A DNA stretch of 64,000 nt from Fructilactobacillus hinvesii (GTDB lineage Bacteria > Bacillota > Bacilli > Lactobacillales > Lactobacillaceae). The stretch is taken from NCBI RefSeq assembly GCF_024029435.1, contig NZ_CP097118.1, forward strand, positions 682,001 to 746,000, in the 5' to 3' direction. Position numbers and translations under genes: made by a program. Shown here in pieces: positions 39,936 to 49,755 of the stretch (within the stretch, counting starts at the first letter, position 1; every line of letters starts with the position of its first letter). The notes beneath the pieces were generated by a model, which worked only from the letters and a program-made list of their open reading frames with translations, was not told where the DNA came from and ran no database searches.

Positions 39936-40722
39936 TCATTTTCGCCAGCAATCATTAGGACGACGGGGATTACTGGTGGTAGTGTTAAATGAAATTCAAG
40001 CTTTTCGTAGTAATTTAGGATTACTGGTCTCTATGACCATGCAACCACTTTTATACTTTGCTTTTCTGGTAATGGGAATTTCTGCGACGACTGGTTCTGT
40101 CCGGTACGCTGGGCAACGATTGCCGTATGCTTCCTATGCTGTGATTGGAGTCATTGGATTGATTATGATGACCCAAATGTCACAAGCAATCTATCGCAGT
40201 ACGGTTGATAAGCAGTTTGGTTTGTTAGCTGTGAAATTTATGAGTGGGGTTCAGCCAGGTGATTACATCATGGGCATGAGTGTTTTTCCGCTACTAGGCT
40301 ATTTTTATCAATGCCTAATTTTAACGGCTTTAGCCTATGGAACTGGACTTAGACTCAACTTGGTTGGCTGGGGGATAACGATTGGGGCTGGTTCAGTCTT
40401 TTTGTTATTTTGGAGCTCATTAGGCATTATTTGTAGTGCTTGGTTTAAAAATTATCAGCAACGGGATGTGGTCATGCAGCTGCTATTTTCGCCAATTGCA
40501 TTTACCGCGCCATCATTTTACGTTGATGGACAGGGTCCAACCTATTTGCGGTGGTTGGCTAATTTAAACCCGCTAACATATCAATTACGGGCGTTACGAG
40601 CTTTGGCTTATGGCAATTTTACCGGATCAGTTTTACTGGTGGGGTTCATTCCTACGGTCGTTATGATTACGATTGCCATCTTGATCTTGAGACGGTTGCC
40701 ATTAACTTTACAGGAACATTAA
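39925..40722 (+). CDS. ABC-2 type permease
   Basis: A 265 aa protein with six predicted helices and the ABC-2 membrane family style (LNEIQAFRSNLGLLVSMTMQPLLYFAFLVMGI, LLFSPIAFTAPSFYVDGQGPTYLRWLANLNPLTYQLRALRAL). It pairs with the ATPase just upstream to form a half-size two-gene exporter. Substrate unknown; DrrB/NodJ-like drug or lipid exporters are closest in layout. Confidence 0.9.
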   Translation: MNPSHFRQQSLGRRGLLVVVLNEIQAFRSNLGLLVSMTMQPLLYFAFLVMGISATTGSVRYAGQRLPYASYAVIGVIGLIMMTQMSQAIYRSTVDKQFGLLAVKFMSGVQPGDYIMGMSVFPLLGYFYQCLILTALAYGTGLRLNLVGWGITIGAGSVFLLFWSSLGIICSAWFKNYQQRDVVMQLLFSPIAFTAPSFYVDGQGPTYLRWLANLNPLTYQLRALRALAYGNFTGSVLLVGFIPTVVMITIAILILRRLPLTLQEH

Positions 40723-40730
40723 CTAAAATA

Positions 40731-40768
40731 ATAGGGAGCTTCCATTTTTACGGAAGTTCCCTATTTTA
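40731..40768. terminator. Terminator between the ABC exporter and arcA
   Basis: ATAGGGAGCTTCC (40731-40743) and GGAAGTTCCCTAT (40752-40764) form a stem flanked by A and T runs. It can serve both converging genes. Confidence 0.85.
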
Positions 40769-40777
40769 ATTTTGAAT

Positions 40778-41977
40778 TTATAGTTCGTCCCGCCACAATG
40801 GCTGTGACATGCATCGGGCACCACCGCGTCCCCGAGCGAGTTCTGAGGAAGGAATTTCATGAACCGTGAGGCCGTGATCGCGCATCAATTGAATGGAACG
40901 ATAGTTACGGTCGTACGTAACCACTTCCCCTGGTGCAATCGCAAGGTTGTTAGAGCCGTCGTTCCACTGTTCTCGCGGAGCAATGATAGCATCCCCGCCT
41001 CCGGTTTCAATTAAGTCAATCTCACTGAGACCCAAGGATTCTTTTAGAACTGGTTTTAAGTAGGTTGCTTGTCTAATTTTGACCCCACCTTTATTGTTGG
41101 GTTGCAAAATTTCAATGTTTAAGTGGTAGTCCTGATCCATGATGCCGGGAAAAATAGTAAATTGATCTCGATTGACCATTGTGAAGACGGTGTCTAAATG
41201 CATCATGGCGTGATTATGAGGGATATGAATTGCAATGACCGTTTCAAAAGGAGAAGCGGGATTGTTAAACAGATGCTCTGCAAGGGTAAGAGCAGCTTCA
41301 CGGGTCGTCCGTTCAGAAATTCCGAGGGCCAGGGTTTGCTGATTAAGAACTAACTCATCACCACCCTCTAGATGAGTTGGTAGGGTGGGTTGCAACCAGA
41401 TCGGGGTAGATTGAAACCGGGGATGATGATCAACAATCCATGAAAAGATGAAGGATTCCGGCTTACGGGCCGCAAACGTCATTGGATTAACTGTGACCCC
41501 GTTACCGAGAACCGCTTGCGGATCCCTAGTGAAGTAAGCGTTGGGTAACGGTGGTAGAACAAATGGCTGTTGGTAGTTTTCCAGTAATCCCACGGTTTCA
41601 CTGCGAAGCCCGGCATAAATCGTAGTAGTGAGTGCATGAGCTGATAAAGATTGGAGGTAAGCTTGTGTGGTCTCAACTTGGATGGAGTCTAAGGTGAATT
41701 GGGCCAGATAGTCCTTGATAAAGCCAGTTTTCACGTTCCCATCACGTAAAATATCTTGCAATAGTTTTTCAATGTAAACCGGTTTGACGTTGTGATTACG
41801 GAGCAAATCCGTGAATTGATCATGTTCCCGTTGTGCAATTTTTAAAAAGGGGACGTCATCAAAGAGTAAGTCCTTCATGGTGTCTGGTGTAATGTTTTCT
41901 AACTCCGGACCGGGACGGTGAACCAGCACCTCACGCAAAGTTCCGATTTCTGAATTAACCTGTAATTGACTGTTCAT
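40778..41977 (-). CDS. arcA: Arginine deiminase
   Basis: It hydrolyses arginine to citrulline and ammonia. At 399 aa it is typical. LREVLVHRPGPELENI at the start, YFTRDPQAVLGNG, HLEGGDELVLN (catalytic Glu/Asp), MMHLDTVFTMV (catalytic His) and the nucleophile Cys in RGRGGARCMSQPL are intact. The ATG has GAGGAGG upstream. The usual partners arcB and arcC are not adjacent, so it is a lone arcA here; the rest of the pathway, if present, is elsewhere. Confidence 0.95.
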   Translation of the reverse strand: MNSQLQVNSEIGTLREVLVHRPGPELENITPDTMKDLLFDDVPFLKIAQREHDQFTDLLRNHNVKPVYIEKLLQDILRDGNVKTGFIKDYLAQFTLDSIQVETTQAYLQSLSAHALTTTIYAGLRSETVGLLENYQQPFVLPPLPNAYFTRDPQAVLGNGVTVNPMTFAARKPESFIFSWIVDHHPRFQSTPIWLQPTLPTHLEGGDELVLNQQTLALGISERTTREAALTLAEHLFNNPASPFETVIAIHIPHNHAMMHLDTVFTMVNRDQFTIFPGIMDQDYHLNIEILQPNNKGGVKIRQATYLKPVLKESLGLSEIDLIETGGGDAIIAPREQWNDGSNNLAIAPGEVVTYDRNYRSIQLMRDHGLTVHEIPSSELARGRGGARCMSQPLWRDEL

Positions 41978-42050
41978 AGGATCCTCCTCGTTGCTTGTTC
42001 ACTCAAATTGTTGCTAGCATAACGCGATTATCTCCCTACGAATAGAGTTA

Positions 42051-42069
42051 ATGTCAGTTTAGATGACAT
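42051..42069. repeat. Inverted repeat upstream of arcA
   Basis: ATGTCA-N7-TGACAT is a perfect 6 bp palindrome lying about 75-90 bp upstream of the arcA start. On the minus strand it overlaps a possible CTGACA -35. It may be an operator, but no regulator family is assigned. Confidence 0.4.
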
Positions 42070-42120
42070 CTAAGTTGAATTTTATAGAAGTGATTTCTCT
42101 TAAATGGTTTGGAAGAAATC

Positions 42121-42234
42121 ATGAATAAGCTGGGATCCAGCAATTTTAATGTCAAAATTACCGTTAGCAAAGCACCAGCTAAGCATCATCCCACGAAAGC
42201 ACAACCGGCATTCCAAAAATGGGTAGAAGGTTAA
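42121..42234 (+). CDS. Small ORF (37 aa), doubtful
   Basis: ATG 42121 to TAA 42234, with a weak GGAAG 5 bp upstream. It encodes MNKLGSSNFNVKITVSKAPA and a His/Lys-rich middle, ending in FQKWVEG. It lies in the 340 bp gap between arcA and the acetyltransferase pseudogene. There is no recognisable domain; it could be a gene fragment. Confidence 0.3.
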   Translation: MNKLGSSNFNVKITVSKAPAKHHPTKAQPAFQKWVEG

Positions 42235-42271
42235 CTAGTAGTGAAATTAGTTAACTAAGGAATTAGAGCAA

Positions 42272-42318
42272 AAAAATATCGAGGAAATTAGTCAAAATCT
42301 AGTTTCCTCGATATTTTT
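42272..42318 (-). terminator. Terminator of the acetyltransferase pseudogene
   Basis: AAATATCGAGGAAA and TTTCCTCGATATTT form a long stem around TTAGTCAAAATCTAG. It lies at the stop of the minus-strand gene. Confidence 0.85.
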
Positions 42319-43132
42319 ATTTTTGCTTTCGCTGAAAATGCTTCAAAGCTGTTTTCACTACCGTTTGAAAATCATAAACCGCAGCGTTACCTCGATAAAT
42401 TGGTTCGGTTTGATAGGAGAGCGGCTTTTGATATTCAACCTGAATTTCTAAAAAGTCGTCATAAATATCCATGTCAATGTCTTGATTTTGACGTTGCACG
42501 GGTTCACCGTTTTCAAGAACGCAGACCATTTGGGTAACGGTCGGTCGTTGCAACCAGTATTCCGCCAGATGAATGGAGGTGTTGGTTTCAAAATCCGTTC
42601 CAATCATGAGAATCTTAGCAGGAATTTGATTGGTATAAAGAGTGCCGAGCGGAGAATTGGGACCTAAACCAAAGTGAAAGGCATGCGGAGCTAGTTCAGC
42701 TTGCCGAGCGCCATAGATGGCAAACGAGTACAACGGATGTGTGGTCCGAATCACGTTGGGATATTTCCGAAAGGTTTCTGGAATGATTCCGATGCCCGTG
42801 GAGACTGGAGTCGTTTCTGGATTATAGGGGAGCTGATGGTCGCGAATGTACTGCCAATCTTTGGGATCAGCGGGAGGATAACCCCAGGTGTTGGGATCGC
42901 TTCTTTCCACCGATTGAGTCGGCATCATGATGGTGCCGGTCTCTCCCACCCGATTGATTAAAGACTGAATGACAGCTTCTGGACCACCCAGCACGAATCC
43001 TAATGACTTTAGTGAGGAGTGGACGATTAACGTATCCCCCACGTTAATTCCTAATCGAGACCAGAGTTACTCTAAATCTGATTGGGTAATCAATGGTTTT
43101 TCGTCAATTTGACGTTGCTTAGAATGAGTCAT
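42317..43132 (-). pseudogene. AAC(3)-family N-acetyltransferase with an in-frame stop
   Basis: Aminoglycoside 3-N-acetyltransferase/YokD family: GDTLIVHSSLKSLGFVLGGPEAVIQSL, GTIMMPTQSVERSDPNTWGYPP, IRTTHPLYSFAIYG. The original start is ATG 43132, with GGAGG upstream. After 21 codons (ending QSDLE) a TAA at 43067-43069 interrupts, then LWSRLGINVGDTL continues in frame to 42317. The whole would be 271 aa, normal. One change (for example CAA to TAA) explains it. A GTG at 43042 might allow a shortened product, but no SD is evident. Confidence 0.8.
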
Positions 43133-43176
43133 TATGACCTCCAATCTGCTGGGTCAGTAAAGCGGGAAGCAATGAA

Positions 43177-43620
43177 TTAGTGAGACGAATTCTCTTTTTT
43201 TCGAAAGGAAATTAGGATTGCCCAGAAGTAGTTGAGAATGATCACCACTATGTTTTGAACCACGTTAACTAAGTTTTTGCCAAGGCTTGAATCAAACTTT
43301 AAAATGCTAACCCCAACCATTAAAATGCCAGCTCCAATGATAAAGGTTAAAAACCGGCCAGCAAAAAAGGTTGCTAGCTGGTACCAAAATTCCTTGGTGG
43401 AATGGTGTTGATTATGAAAGACAAAGTATTTGTTGGTGTAAAAGGCGAATAGCACGGTAATTACCCACGCAATGGAGTAGTTAATTACGTAGTTTAAATT
43501 GGTATAACGATCTAATAGATAGAAACTTACCAGGTTGACAACCGTAGCGGCGACTCCCCAGAAGAGGTAGGGAATGACATCTCGATGTTTTTGGTACAGT
43601 TGGACTAATTTTTCAATCAT
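43177..43620 (-). CDS. GtrA-family membrane protein
   Basis: A 147 aa protein with four transmembrane helices and the GtrA pattern (YLFWGVAATVVNLVSFYLLDRYTNLNYVINYSIAWVITVLFAFYTNKYFVFHN). GtrA-like proteins help flip undecaprenyl-linked sugars. It overlaps the upstream glycosyltransferase by 4 bp (ATGA), forming a GtrA/GtrB-type pair for cell-wall glycosylation. Confidence 0.9.
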   Translation of the reverse strand: MIEKLVQLYQKHRDVIPYLFWGVAATVVNLVSFYLLDRYTNLNYVINYSIAWVITVLFAFYTNKYFVFHNQHHSTKEFWYQLATFFAGRFLTFIIGAGILMVGVSILKFDSSLGKNLVNVVQNIVVIILNYFWAILISFRKKENSSH

Positions 43621-44555
43621 TTTTGTTCCTCAATAATGTATTGCGGACGACGCTTCGTTTCGAGGTAAATCTTACCAATGTATTTTCCTACAATCCCCAG
43701 GCAGAACAGTTGGATTCCGCCCATCAGTAGGATAATTGAAACCATGGATGGCCAGCCGGCAACTGCGTCACCAAAGAACAAAGCACGAAAGACCACGATG
43801 ATAATCCCAATCATGGCTAAAAAGCACGAGAATCCTCCTACAAAGGTAGCAATGCGTAACGGAGCATCCGAAAAATCTACGATTCCTTCAATCGAATATT
43901 CAAACAATTGAATCATTGACCAGTGGGTTTCACCAGCGGCTCGCGGTCGACCTTGGTACTTAATGTACTTAGTTTGAAAACCGACCCAGCTAAAGATTCC
44001 CTTGGAAAAGCGGTTGTATTCGGCCAGTTCGTTGACTGCGTTAACGTATCGTTTCGTCATGAGGCGGTAGTCTCTAACGTTTGGTTTAATTTTGACGTCG
44101 GATAGACTGTCAATGACCTTATAAAAACTAGCAGAAAGAAAAGCCCGAATCGGGTTTTGTTTCCGACTGGTTTGGATGCATCCCACACAGTCATACGGTT
44201 CGTTGTTAATGATTTCTAACATTTTGGCCAATAACTCTGGGGGATCCTGTAAGTCGACGTCCATCAAGGCCACATAGTCTCCCTGGGCATTGCGAAGTCC
44301 AGCGGCCATGGCTGCTTCTTTACCGAAGTTTCGGGAAAAAGAAATGAAGTGAACTGTGTCTGGATGTTGTTCGTGAAGCTCATGAATGATTTTGATGGTC
44401 TCGTCGCTTGAGCCATCGTTGATAAAAAGGTAGTCCGGTTGGTATTGGACGGTGTTGCTGTTCATTTGGGCGAAGACTTTTTCGACCGTGTCAAAGAATA
44501 ATTGAATTGATGCTTGTTCGTTATAACAAGGGACAATCAAACTGATTGTTTCCAA
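43617..44555 (-). CDS. GT2 glycosyltransferase, GtrB/DPM1-like
   Basis: A 312 aa family-2 transferase: ISLIVPCYNEQASIQLFF at the start, FINDGSSDETIKII, ALMDVDLQDPPELL (DxD) and two C-terminal helices (residues about 230-290). It probably loads a sugar onto the polyprenyl phosphate carrier. The TTG at 44555 is chosen as start because GGAGG lies 8 bp upstream; the longer frame from ATG 44615 adds unconserved residues and lacks an SD. It is cotranscribed with gtrA-like. Confidence 0.88.
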   Translation of the reverse strand: METISLIVPCYNEQASIQLFFDTVEKVFAQMNSNTVQYQPDYLFINDGSSDETIKIIHELHEQHPDTVHFISFSRNFGKEAAMAAGLRNAQGDYVALMDVDLQDPPELLAKMLEIINNEPYDCVGCIQTSRKQNPIRAFLSASFYKVIDSLSDVKIKPNVRDYRLMTKRYVNAVNELAEYNRFSKGIFSWVGFQTKYIKYQGRPRAAGETHWSMIQLFEYSIEGIVDFSDAPLRIATFVGGFSCFLAMIGIIIVVFRALFFGDAVAGWPSMVSIILLMGGIQLFCLGIVGKYIGKIYLETKRRPQYIIEEQK

Positions 44556-44716
44556 ATTAGTTCCTCCTTGGTGCTTTTCAAATGGGACTTGAAAAGGATA
44601 AAATACTGATTTCATTTTAGCATTAATTAGGGTAATTCGATATCTGAATTTCTGCTACAATGGTAATTAATTGCTTAATCATTTTTTAACAATTCATTTT
44701 TAAGGGAGGGTGACAC

Positions 44717-45619
44717 ATGGCAACCCGCAAACAAAACTGGATGAAATTTTTTAAAATCTTATTGAAGCGGTTTACTCAGGGAGATGTTTCTGATTCTGCC
44801 GTAGTCTTTGCGTACTACGTATTGTTTTCACTATTTCCAATTTTAATCATTATCGGAGGAATTATTCGTCTGACTAACTCCAACGTGGGTCATGTCTTGA
44901 GCTTTATCCGATCTGTGGTTCCCACATCGATTTACCAAGGCATTGCTCCGATTGCTCAATCAATTTTTACGGGGGACGGGGGTAGCATTTTATCAATCGG
45001 GATTATCATCGTGATCTGGTCTGCTAGTAGCTCAATGGCTGCCTTTCAACGTTCGGTAAACCGGATTTACGGTGTCACCAAGCAAAGTTCGCTGATGAAC
45101 CGCCTAACGTCCTTTATTTGGATGTTGCTATTAGTAGTGCTGTTGTTGGTGCTCATTATTTTAATGGGATTTGGTCGACTGTTGTTGAATTTTGCGCATC
45201 ATGATCTGCACGTTCCCATGAATTTAATTAACCTCTTGAATGACGTGCGCTTACCAATTACCTTGGTAATTTCCATCGTAATTTTGACCCTGTTATACTA
45301 CTTTGTGCCTAGCGTAGAAACAAAACTGAAGTATACGGTTTGGGGGGCCGTTGTGGCGTTAATTGGGTTACTGGTTCTAACGCAGGTCTTCTCGTTAATT
45401 ATTAGCTCCTTTTTCCGCAACATTTCGGCTTATAAAACGCTTGGAACTGTAATGGTATTGATGCTGTGGCTGAACTTTACCGGAACCATTCTTTTGAGCG
45501 GGGCCGTTTTAAACGCTAGCCTCCAAGAATATTTTGGCGGTTCTTTACCTGAATCAGCAGCGCAAACGTCACTAAAAGCTCTCTATGAAAAAAGCCCACA
45601 CCGAAACCGGCAGGACTAG
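44717..45619 (+). CDS. YihY/BrkB-family membrane protein
   Basis: A 300 aa protein with six transmembrane helices and the YihY pattern (DSAVVFAYYVLFSLFPILIIIGGII, WSASSSMAAFQRSVNRIYGV, LTLLYYFVPSVETKLKYTVWGAVVA, GTVMVLMLWLNFTGTILLSGAVLNA). The molecular function of the family is unsettled; older names as RNase BN are mistaken. SD is GGGAGGG. A possible -10, TACAAT at 44655, precedes it. Confidence 0.9.
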   Translation: MATRKQNWMKFFKILLKRFTQGDVSDSAVVFAYYVLFSLFPILIIIGGIIRLTNSNVGHVLSFIRSVVPTSIYQGIAPIAQSIFTGDGGSILSIGIIIVIWSASSSMAAFQRSVNRIYGVTKQSSLMNRLTSFIWMLLLVVLLLVLIILMGFGRLLLNFAHHDLHVPMNLINLLNDVRLPITLVISIVILTLLYYFVPSVETKLKYTVWGAVVALIGLLVLTQVFSLIISSFFRNISAYKTLGTVMVLMLWLNFTGTILLSGAVLNASLQEYFGGSLPESAAQTSLKALYEKSPHRNRQD

Positions 45620-45624
45620 GATGC

Positions 45625-46080
45625 TTAGTTAGAATTCGTTGTGTTATCAACGAGGGTTTTTGAGAACTGATCGAGCGTTTCGATGTCTGCTTCATCGGGA
45701 TCCAAGTTAATCTTAACGTTGGGAGCTCCTTGCTTGGCCCCCGTGTTAGCAAGGGCTTCAGCAAATTTATCCACGGCAACGTTATAAAATTCTTGGTAAA
45801 AAACGTCTCCTGATCCGGCAACACCAAACGTTTTACCAGTGAGATCAAGGTCCGAAAGGTCGTCAAAGAAGTCTAAACCTTCTTCCGGAAGATTTCCTTC
45901 ATCGTAAGTATAAGGACAGATCACCACGATGTCTGCATCCTTAAGTTCAGCCGCATCTGTTTGCGAGATTTCGGTCTCTTGAACCGTAACCCCGAGGTCT
46001 TCCAAACCTTCGGTGACAATGTCTGCAATGTCTTCGTTGTTTCCGGTGATGGTTGCAAACACCACGTGTGCTTTAGTCAT
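45625..46080 (-). CDS. Flavodoxin
   Basis: A 151 aa electron carrier. The phosphate-binding loop VVFATITGNNEDIAD (TITGN, residues about 10-14), the FMN-binding CPYTYDEGNLPEE and GSGDVFYQEFYNVAVDKF are clear. The start ATG 46080 has GAAGGAAG upstream; the longer in-frame reading is not supported. A flavodoxin suits organisms with SUF/Fe-S enzymes or with low iron. Convergent with the YihY gene and divergent from recX. Confidence 0.92.
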   Translation of the reverse strand: MTKAHVVFATITGNNEDIADIVTEGLEDLGVTVQETEISQTDAAELKDADIVVICPYTYDEGNLPEEGLDFFDDLSDLDLTGKTFGVAGSGDVFYQEFYNVAVDKFAEALANTGAKQGAPNVKINLDPDEADIETLDQFSKTLVDNTTNSN

Positions 46081-46158
46081 TGGGGCACTTCCTTCGATTT
46101 TTCTTCTTAGTATAGCAGAACCAGGAATGATTGTGAATTTTAGAAAGGACGCGATGAA

Positions 46159-46974
46159 ATGGCACAGCAATCCCAATTACTACGGATTACGAAGGTAGAA
46201 GCTCAAAAACGCCCCGGCCGTTATAACGTGTACCTAGATGGGGAGTACGCCTTTCCGGTCAGTGAAGAGATCTTGATTCAGTACCATTTATTTAAGGGAC
46301 AAACGCTGACTAGAACCCTGGTACAGACCATTCAAGCAGCCGACCAGCAATCTAAGTTGTTTGCTAAAGCAGTTGATTTCATTTCTTATCGGAGTCGTAC
46401 GAAGGTAGAGGTCCAAACGAAGCTGAAGGATCTTTCTGATGACCAGGATTTGATTGCAGCTGTGGTGGAGCGGTTACAGAAACTAGATTTATTAAATGAT
46501 CAACAGTATGCCGAACGCTACGTGCAACAGATGGTCCTCTCCGGAAAGAAAGGACCTAGAGCAGCCTTTCGCTATCTATTGCAAAAGGGGATTAGCGAAG
46601 CGCAGGCCCAAACGGCAGTCAATCAATTCTATTCTGCGGAGCAGGAGATTAGTAATGGGCTGGCATTGGCACAAAAGGCGTTTGACCAGTATTCCCGTTA
46701 CCCATATAATAAAAGAATTGAAAAGACCAAGCTCAACTTAGTTCGGAAGGGGTTTGATTTTCAGACCATTGATGAAATTCTGCCCGAACTGGATGATACG
46801 GTTGATGCGCAGCACCAACGAGAACTGTTAGAAAAAGCGGGACACAAAGCGTGGCACCGTTATCGGAGCGCTGATCCGTTTCAGCGCCGGCAGAAGGTGA
46901 AACAAGCCCTCATGCGGCAGGGATTTTCATTTGCTGACATTGATCAATTTTTAGAGGAAATCGAGGAACCATAA
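46159..46974 (+). CDS. recX: Regulatory protein RecX
   Basis: It modulates RecA filaments. 271 aa, the long lactobacillar form with three-helix RecX repeats. The N-terminal ITKVEAQKRPGRYNVYLDGEYAF extension is typical of Gram-positive RecX. AVDFISYRSRTKVEVQTKL, LNDQQYAERYVQQMVLSGKKGPRAAFRYLLQKGI match the core. The stop overlaps the next start by one base (TAATG). Confidence 0.92.
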   Translation: MAQQSQLLRITKVEAQKRPGRYNVYLDGEYAFPVSEEILIQYHLFKGQTLTRTLVQTIQAADQQSKLFAKAVDFISYRSRTKVEVQTKLKDLSDDQDLIAAVVERLQKLDLLNDQQYAERYVQQMVLSGKKGPRAAFRYLLQKGISEAQAQTAVNQFYSAEQEISNGLALAQKAFDQYSRYPYNKRIEKTKLNLVRKGFDFQTIDEILPELDDTVDAQHQRELLEKAGHKAWHRYRSADPFQRRQKVKQALMRQGFSFADIDQFLEEIEEP

Positions 46975-48086
46975 TGAAAAATGCCAAAGGAAATCGGCTA
47001 CTGTTTTGGACGTTAGAAATTCTGTTAGTAGTGGCCATCATTTACGGATGTACTAAAATTGACTTCTTATTCCAACCGATTGGAATTTTTATTTCAACGA
47101 TCTTTGCACCACTCCTGATTGCGGGATTTTTGTACTATATGTTGAATCCAATCTTGGAACTGTTGATGAAAGTCCCCATCACGAAAACAAAACGCATTAA
47201 TCGGACGTGGGGAACCGCCATTATTTTCGTGGTTGTTTTGGGACTGCTAATCTTTATTATCATGTCCTTTATTCCCCGGTTAGTTTCGCAGATTGCAAAC
47301 ATGGCTAGTCATATGCCTCAATTTGCTGCCCACCAAGAGGACTCGTTAACGAAGTTATCCAAGCACGGTTTTTTGAAAAACATTAACTGGGATCCAATTG
47401 TGACCAAGGTCCAGAGTGAATACTCGGCATACCTGAAAAGCTTGTTAGCGCATCTTTCTTCGAGCGCGGGGGACATTATCTCAATGGCTGCGAACGTGGT
47501 GGTTACCATCATTACGGCTCCTATCATTTTGTTTTACATGCTCAAGGATGGAGATAAGTTACTGCCCAGCTTGGAAAAAATGCTTCCGACGTTGTCAGAC
47601 AGACACCGGAAACAAACTCGTCTTTTGTTAAGAAAGATGAATCAGACCTTGTCGCATTACATTGGTGGTCAAGTAATTGAATGTTTGTTTGTTGGAACGT
47701 TTACCTCAATTGGATACTTTCTGATTGGGCAAAAGTATGCGCTACTCCTCGGGGTTTTTGCTGGTTTTTGTAACTTGATTCCCTACGTTGGTCCTTACGT
47801 TGGAATTTTGCCGGCCCTGTTAGTAGCGATTACGGTTAGTCCAGCTCAAGCAATTTGGACGATTGTGGTTGTGATTATCGTGCAACAGGTCGATGGGAAC
47901 CTTGTTTACCCGAACGTGATTGGAAAGACTTTGAACATCCATCCGCTCACTATCATTATTATTTTGCTAGCGGCTGGTCACATTGCTGGATTACTCGGAA
48001 TGATCCTGGCAATTCCAATTTATGCCATTGTCAAAGTCGTGATTGGGTTCTTCTACCACATTTGGCAGTTGCAACGTGAACACTAA
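46974..48086 (+). CDS. AI-2E family transporter-like permease
   Basis: A 370 aa polytopic protein with N-terminal helices, a cytoplasmic-type middle region and the conserved C-terminal block (GVFAGFCNLIPYVGPYVGILPALLVAITVSP, VVIIVQQVDGNLVYPNVIGKTLNIHPLTIIIILLAAGHIAGLLGMILAIPIYAIVKVV). Family name AI-2E/PerM; substrates range from AI-2 export to Na+/H+ exchange, so none is assigned. It is coupled to recX. A terminator follows. Confidence 0.9.
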   Translation: MKNAKGNRLLFWTLEILLVVAIIYGCTKIDFLFQPIGIFISTIFAPLLIAGFLYYMLNPILELLMKVPITKTKRINRTWGTAIIFVVVLGLLIFIIMSFIPRLVSQIANMASHMPQFAAHQEDSLTKLSKHGFLKNINWDPIVTKVQSEYSAYLKSLLAHLSSSAGDIISMAANVVVTIITAPIILFYMLKDGDKLLPSLEKMLPTLSDRHRKQTRLLLRKMNQTLSHYIGGQVIECLFVGTFTSIGYFLIGQKYALLLGVFAGFCNLIPYVGPYVGILPALLVAITVSPAQAIWTIVVVIIVQQVDGNLVYPNVIGKTLNIHPLTIIIILLAAGHIAGLLGMILAIPIYAIVKVVIGFFYHIWQLQREH

Positions 48087-48094
48087 TCCTACCG

Positions 48095-48120
48095 AAAAAT
48101 CCGGATCTCCGGATTTTTTT
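48095..48120 (+). terminator. Terminator after the AI-2E permease
   Basis: AAAAATCCGGA and TCCGGATTTTT pair perfectly around a two-base centre, with T7. Confidence 0.85.
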
Positions 48121-48158
48121 ACTAATTTGCGCTTAGCCATTAACTAAAGGAGGAAACA

Positions 48159-49736
48159 ATGCCAAATAAGCAGCTGCAAACGGAGGTCGACAAGCGTCGG
48201 ACCTTCGCCATTATTTCTCACCCGGATGCCGGGAAAACGACCATTACCGAACAGTTACTGCTGTTTGGGGGGATTGTCCGTGAAGCTGGAACCGTGAAGG
48301 CGAAAAAAAGTGGCAATTTTGCTAAATCAGACTGGATGGAAATTGAACAAAAGCGGGGGATTTCTGTGACTAGTTCCGTCATGCAGTTTGACTACGCCGG
48401 CAAACGGGTCAACATTTTGGACACCCCAGGGCACGAAGACTTCTCGGAAGATACGTATCGAACCTTGATGGCGGTGGACTCGGCCGTCATGGTCATTGAT
48501 GCCGCCAAGGGGATTGAGCCCCAAACGAAGAAACTCTTTCAAATCTGTAAGATGCGGGGGATTCCGATCTTTACCTTCATGAACAAGTTAGACCGGGATA
48601 GTCGTCCGCCGATGGAACTGGTTGATCAGCTAGAAGAAGTGTTAGGGATTGAAGCCTATCCGATGAACTGGCCAATTGGATCCGGACGGATTTTTAAGGG
48701 TCTGTATGACCGGTACAATCACCGGATTGAAAAGTTTCAACCAGAATCAGAGGGACGGGCTTTTCTGCCGTTAAATGACGAAGGCCAGATTGCTGAACCC
48801 AACGACTTAGAGGGTGATGATATCTATGCGGAAGCCAAGGATGAGATGGACCTGATTTCAGAAGCCGGCAACCAGTTTGATCGTGACAAAATTGCCCATG
48901 GGGATCAAACTCCGGTCTTCTTTGGGTCGGCCCTAGTTAACTTTGGGGTGCAAACCTTTTTAGATGCCTATTTGAAGCTGGCCCCAGCTCCCGGTCCCCA
49001 CAAAACTACGGCGGGGACGGAAGTAGCCCCTACGGCAGCTGAATTTTCGGGCTTTGTGTTTAAGATTCAAGCTAACATGAATCCGCAACACCGAGATCGA
49101 ATTGCGTTCGTACGGATTTGTTCGGGTGAATTTACCCGGGGAATGGACGTGACTCTAAACCGAACCCAAAAAGCCATCCGCCTTTCAAACGTAACCGAAT
49201 TCATGGCTAATACACGTGAAAACGTGCAGACCGCCGTGGCTGGTGATATCATTGGGTTGTACGATACCGGTAATTTTCAAATTGGCGATACGATTTACAC
49301 CGGCAAGCAGTCTCTGCAGTTTGAAAAACTGCCCCAGTTTACACCAGAACTTTTCATGCGAGTTTCTCCTAAAAACGTGATGAAGCAAAAATCGTTTCAC
49401 AAGGGAATTCAGCAGCTGGTTCAGGAAGGGGCAATTCAGCTCTACACCACCTACGATACCGGACAATACATCCTGGGTGCTGTGGGACAGTTGCAGTTTG
49501 ATGTTTTTCAGTTCCGGATGCAGAATGAGTACAATTCAGACGTGCTGATGGAACCAATGGGGCATCGAATTGCCCGGTGGATTAATCCAGACCAACTTGA
49601 CGAAAAGATGTCATCCTCACGGAATATTTTGGTCAAGGATCTGCAGGGTGAGCCGCTATTCCTCTTTGAAAATCAATTTGCGGAACGTTGGTTCCAAGGC
49701 AAGTATCCGGACGTGCAGTTAACGGCTAAGTTATAA
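48159..49736 (+). CDS. prfC: Peptide chain release factor 3
   Basis: GTPase that recycles RF1/RF2 from the ribosome. 525 aa, normal. G1 [14 protein letters not shown]2 region [13 protein letters not shown]3 [14 protein letters not shown] and G4 [14 protein letters not shown] is AAAGGAGG. It stands between a terminator and the dipeptidase gene (19 bp), so the two may be cotranscribed. Confidence 0.97.
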   Translation: MPNKQLQTEVDKRRTFAIISHPDAGKTTITEQLLLFGGIVREAGTVKAKKSGNFAKSDWMEIEQKRGISVTSSVMQFDYAGKRVNILDTPGHEDFSEDTYRTLMAVDSAVMVIDAAKGIEPQTKKLFQICKMRGIPIFTFMNKLDRDSRPPMELVDQLEEVLGIEAYPMNWPIGSGRIFKGLYDRYNHRIEKFQPESEGRAFLPLNDEGQIAEPNDLEGDDIYAEAKDEMDLISEAGNQFDRDKIAHGDQTPVFFGSALVNFGVQTFLDAYLKLAPAPGPHKTTAGTEVAPTAAEFSGFVFKIQANMNPQHRDRIAFVRICSGEFTRGMDVTLNRTQKAIRLSNVTEFMANTRENVQTAVAGDIIGLYDTGNFQIGDTIYTGKQSLQFEKLPQFTPELFMRVSPKNVMKQKSFHKGIQQLVQEGAIQLYTTYDTGQYILGAVGQLQFDVFQFRMQNEYNSDVLMEPMGHRIARWINPDQLDEKMSSSRNILVKDLQGEPLFLFENQFAERWFQGKYPDVQLTAKL

Positions 49737-49755
49737 CCAACGGAGGGGTTTAATT

